34,141 nucleotides of DNA from positions 1 through 34,141 of the forward strand of contig JAJIRX010000872.1 of the NCBI GenBank assembly GCA_023853785.1, read 5' to 3'. This document shows, one piece after another, positions 31,914 to 34,141 of the stretch. The notes under the pieces were generated by a model. That model was not told where the DNA came from, made no database searches, and worked only from the letters and a program-made list of their open reading frames with translations. The translations under genes were made by a program, and so were the position numbers. Source of the DNA: Psilocybe azurescens (Eukaryota; Basidiomycota; Agaricomycetes; Agaricales; Agrocybaceae). How positions within the stretch are numbered: position 1 is the stretch's first letter; every line of letters starts with the position of its first letter.

Positions 31914-34141
31914 TTATGAATGCTTGTACACCTCCTAGAAAGAAAAAAAAGAGAGAAAACAAACAAATCAGCATGCAAATGAGTGGAAAACAATTTCAAA
32001 AAGTACGCACGTCAATCTGTGGTTTGAAAGTCTTCGCGATCTTCGCGCGCTGGATCTTCTGAGCAGCGGTGACAAGGCCACTCAGGCGTCCATTCGTCCG
32101 GTGTCAACACGACGGCTTGCAGTATCTCCATAGGCTTGAATCCGTTCTTCTTTCCTATCGCGTTGCATCCCTTCAACACCAGATCTTGAACGACGGGATC
32201 TTTGCATAGAACGGAGAGCTCGCGTGTGGCGTCGAGATCCTTTCCCTGAAGAGCGTTGCGTAGATGGGCTTCGTGTGGGATAATGATAGCCATAGGCTGC
32301 TTGGCGTCCTGGGTGGCATGCACGCAGATATTGCCGACCAGATTGCAGGCTTTGTAGATGGCCTCAAGGCGCTCAAGAGCGATATACTGGTTATTAAAAA
32401 AAATAAGCATATAAACATGTCACCAGATTAGACAATACACGTACCTCGCCAGACGCCAATTTGATGAGATTCTTCAAACTGACAAACGGAATGAGTTGAA
32501 TGGTCCGAAAAGGATGAGACCAAAGAATAAGACATACCGGTCAATTAAAGACAAGGTTCCGTCCGAGTTCCACTGTCCAATCGTCGCCGGTTTCTCAACC
32601 AGCCATCCTTGGTGAAGATGTTTTCGTCTTCGTTCAAGTCTGGCCGCTTGTAGTACCCTTTCACGACGGAAGGACCGCGAATGCAAACCTCTCCCTGCTG
32701 AGGGACATTGGTAGACAAATAGCCCGCGTCGGGCACATCCAGGAGTTTGACTTCAATAGAAGGCACAGGAACACCAACAGATCCATATCGCATAAGCTCA
32801 GGTGGCAAGATGGCACACATTCCGCACGACTCTGTCATTCCGTAACCTAAAATATGTTGCAATGTTTATTAATACCCAAAACGATCAATAACGGAAAGGC
32901 AATGATGTTCTGACCTTGAAGTAAAACAAGCGCAGTTGTCAAAAATTCCTGAGTTTCGCGGCTGATGGCGGCACCTCCACTGAGAGCAATGCGAAGTCGA
33001 CCACCAGTAGCCGCCCTCACGCCAGCCAACACCACGGTGTCGGCCAGTTTAGCAAGAATAGGGAGATTCCTTTTCTTTGCAGCCATAGCACCGTTGAACA
33101 AGGTTTTTTGATGGTGCCGGCGGAATGAACGTTGTTGAGGATGCCTTTGCGGATGGTTTCCCATACTGCTGGCACGCCCACCATGACGGAAGGCCGGAAG
33201 GCACCAATGTCACCTTTGCAGTTTCTGACGGAAGCATCAGTAAGGGTCTTGACGCGGCCATATCCAATGGGCATGCCGACGAAGATCATGATCATCTCCA
33301 CAATATACTCCAAAACGTGAGCTAGAGGAAGGTAGGCAAGGTAGGTGTCTTCGTATGTGAGATGGTGTCCTAGAAGCACCTTTACCGACCCAACTGAAGC
33401 AATGAGATTGGAATGGGTGATGGTAACGCCCTTGGGGGCACCAGTGCTTCCACTGGTATACATAATAAGCGCGATATCCTCAGCTTTGGGCCGTCGTGAA
33501 ACGAGGACATCAACAGATTGCGACTTTCCCAGTTCACGCAGCTTGTTCAAACTGAAAACTTGAATGCTCTCGCGGACGGAATGCAAGTCGTCGACAATGG
33601 CTTGCGTGGGTTCGCCGTCAAAAACGACATATTTGACCGTAGGAGTTTTGGCCAGTACCTGTGGAGCGTTGGCAGGAGTTCGGCGTTTGTGAATAGGCCA
33701 ACGCAGTCAGGTTCGTTCAAGGAGTGGGCAAGGCCCTCTTCTCCGAGAGTATCGTATGCGGTGGCAATTGGTATCGAAATGGATGCGCAGGCGTGGGCCA
33801 TAAGTTGCCAGTTAGGGCTGGTGGCGTGAGTCTACAAAGCAGAGGCAGTGTAACGTATACGCACCTGGTCTGAGCGTACACATTGAAGACATCATCCTTC
33901 GTCACGCCGAGATGAATGAGAGCGCGAGCAACCTCTGAAACCGCCTCCTTGAGTTCGATGAAAGTGATGTATTTGTAGTCGCTGAGCTCGAAGAATTTCC
34001 ACTTCTTCTTCTCCTTGACTTCGTTGCCGTCGACGACCTTCTTCACCTCCTTTTCTTCCTCGATAACGTTGACGACGTCTCTCCAGCCAAGAGAATTTCT
34101 GTTTCCGTGCGTCCGCGCGGCATACTGACCACGTCGTACAC
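31914..34141 (-). CDS. Long-chain fatty acid-CoA ligase (acyl-CoA synthetase), 5' end outside the window
   Basis: The enzyme activates fatty acids with ATP and CoA via an acyl-AMP intermediate, feeding lipid synthesis and beta-oxidation. The visible part starts within the N-terminal region (THGNRNSLGWRDVVNV). Motifs in order: YTSGSTGAPKGV, the AMP-binding P-loop (about 33428-33463); LPLAHVLEYIVE; ALSGGAAISRETQEFL (about 32945-32985); GYGMTESCGMCA (about 32815-32850); GEVCIRGPSVVKGYYKRP; and a C-terminal IGKKNGFKP (about 32130-32155). A pyrimidine-rich acceptor at 31935 joins a 21-nt last exon (31914-31934) to the exon starting at 32011, giving the C-terminus KPQIDEVYKHS. Frame breaks occur near 32585-32600 and 32075-32080. 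About 640 of the usual 690-700 residues are in the window. Cytosolic or peroxisomal/ER-linked location is not resolved. Confidence 0.88.

Overview
The window looks like a filamentous basidiomycete (probably Agaricomycetes) nuclear locus. The genes carry many short introns of about 50-75 nt with GT..AG ends. The protein families (GH79 glycosidase with a 13-nt microexon, NB-ARC/TPR NLR with an MLKL/HeLo-like N-terminus, exo-beta-1,3-glucanase, chromodomain Ty3/Gypsy element) are typical of that group. No rRNA, tRNA or CRISPR was seen.

Layout. (1) Positions 1-7899 hold one minus-strand Ty3/Gypsy LTR retrotransposon: a 5' LTR with TATA box at the right, then Gag, an acidic/unknown polyprotein segment, protease, reverse transcriptase, RNase H, integrase and a chromodomain-like tail ending at position 28. 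The reading frame is broken many times, including at the RT active-site motif, and the 3' LTR lies outside the window. (2) Positions 8133-9046 (minus) encode an NmrA-like NAD(P)-binding protein with four clean exons. (3) Positions 9668-11467 (plus) encode a secreted GH5 exo-beta-1,3-glucanase. (4) Positions 12045-14598 (plus) encode an S9-family acylaminoacyl-peptidase-like serine hydrolase. (5) Positions 14583-25990 are a direct tandem duplication of about 5.7 kb. Each unit holds a minus-strand NLR-type gene divergently paired with a plus-strand GH79 gene. Unit 1 has a decayed NLR and a GH79 cut off at the junction. Unit 2 has the better NLR and the full-length GH79. (6) Positions 28819-31293 hold a third, more diverged GH79 paralogue. 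(7) Positions 31914-34141 (minus) hold a long-chain acyl-CoA synthetase that runs off the right edge.

How the parts relate. The duplication junction fuses the last codons and 3' flank of the S9 peptidase to the interior of the GH79 gene. This fixes the ancestral order as S9 peptidase, NLR (minus), GH79 (plus). The conserved head-to-head NLR/GH79 arrangement, copied as a unit, is the most interesting biological feature. The GH79 and GH5 products are predicted secreted or cell-surface carbohydrate enzymes. The NLR is a predicted intracellular signalling or immune receptor. Any functional link between them is inference.

Caution for the reader: GH79-2, GH79-3, the S9 peptidase, the acyl-CoA synthetase and probably the GH5 gene each show one or more 1-2-nt frame breaks, often single-base losses in short homopolymers, while codons on both sides stay well conserved. 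Residual assembly error is a serious alternative to pseudogenisation for these genes. The NmrA gene reads cleanly. One NLR frame break is shared by both tandem copies and so is not explained by random error.
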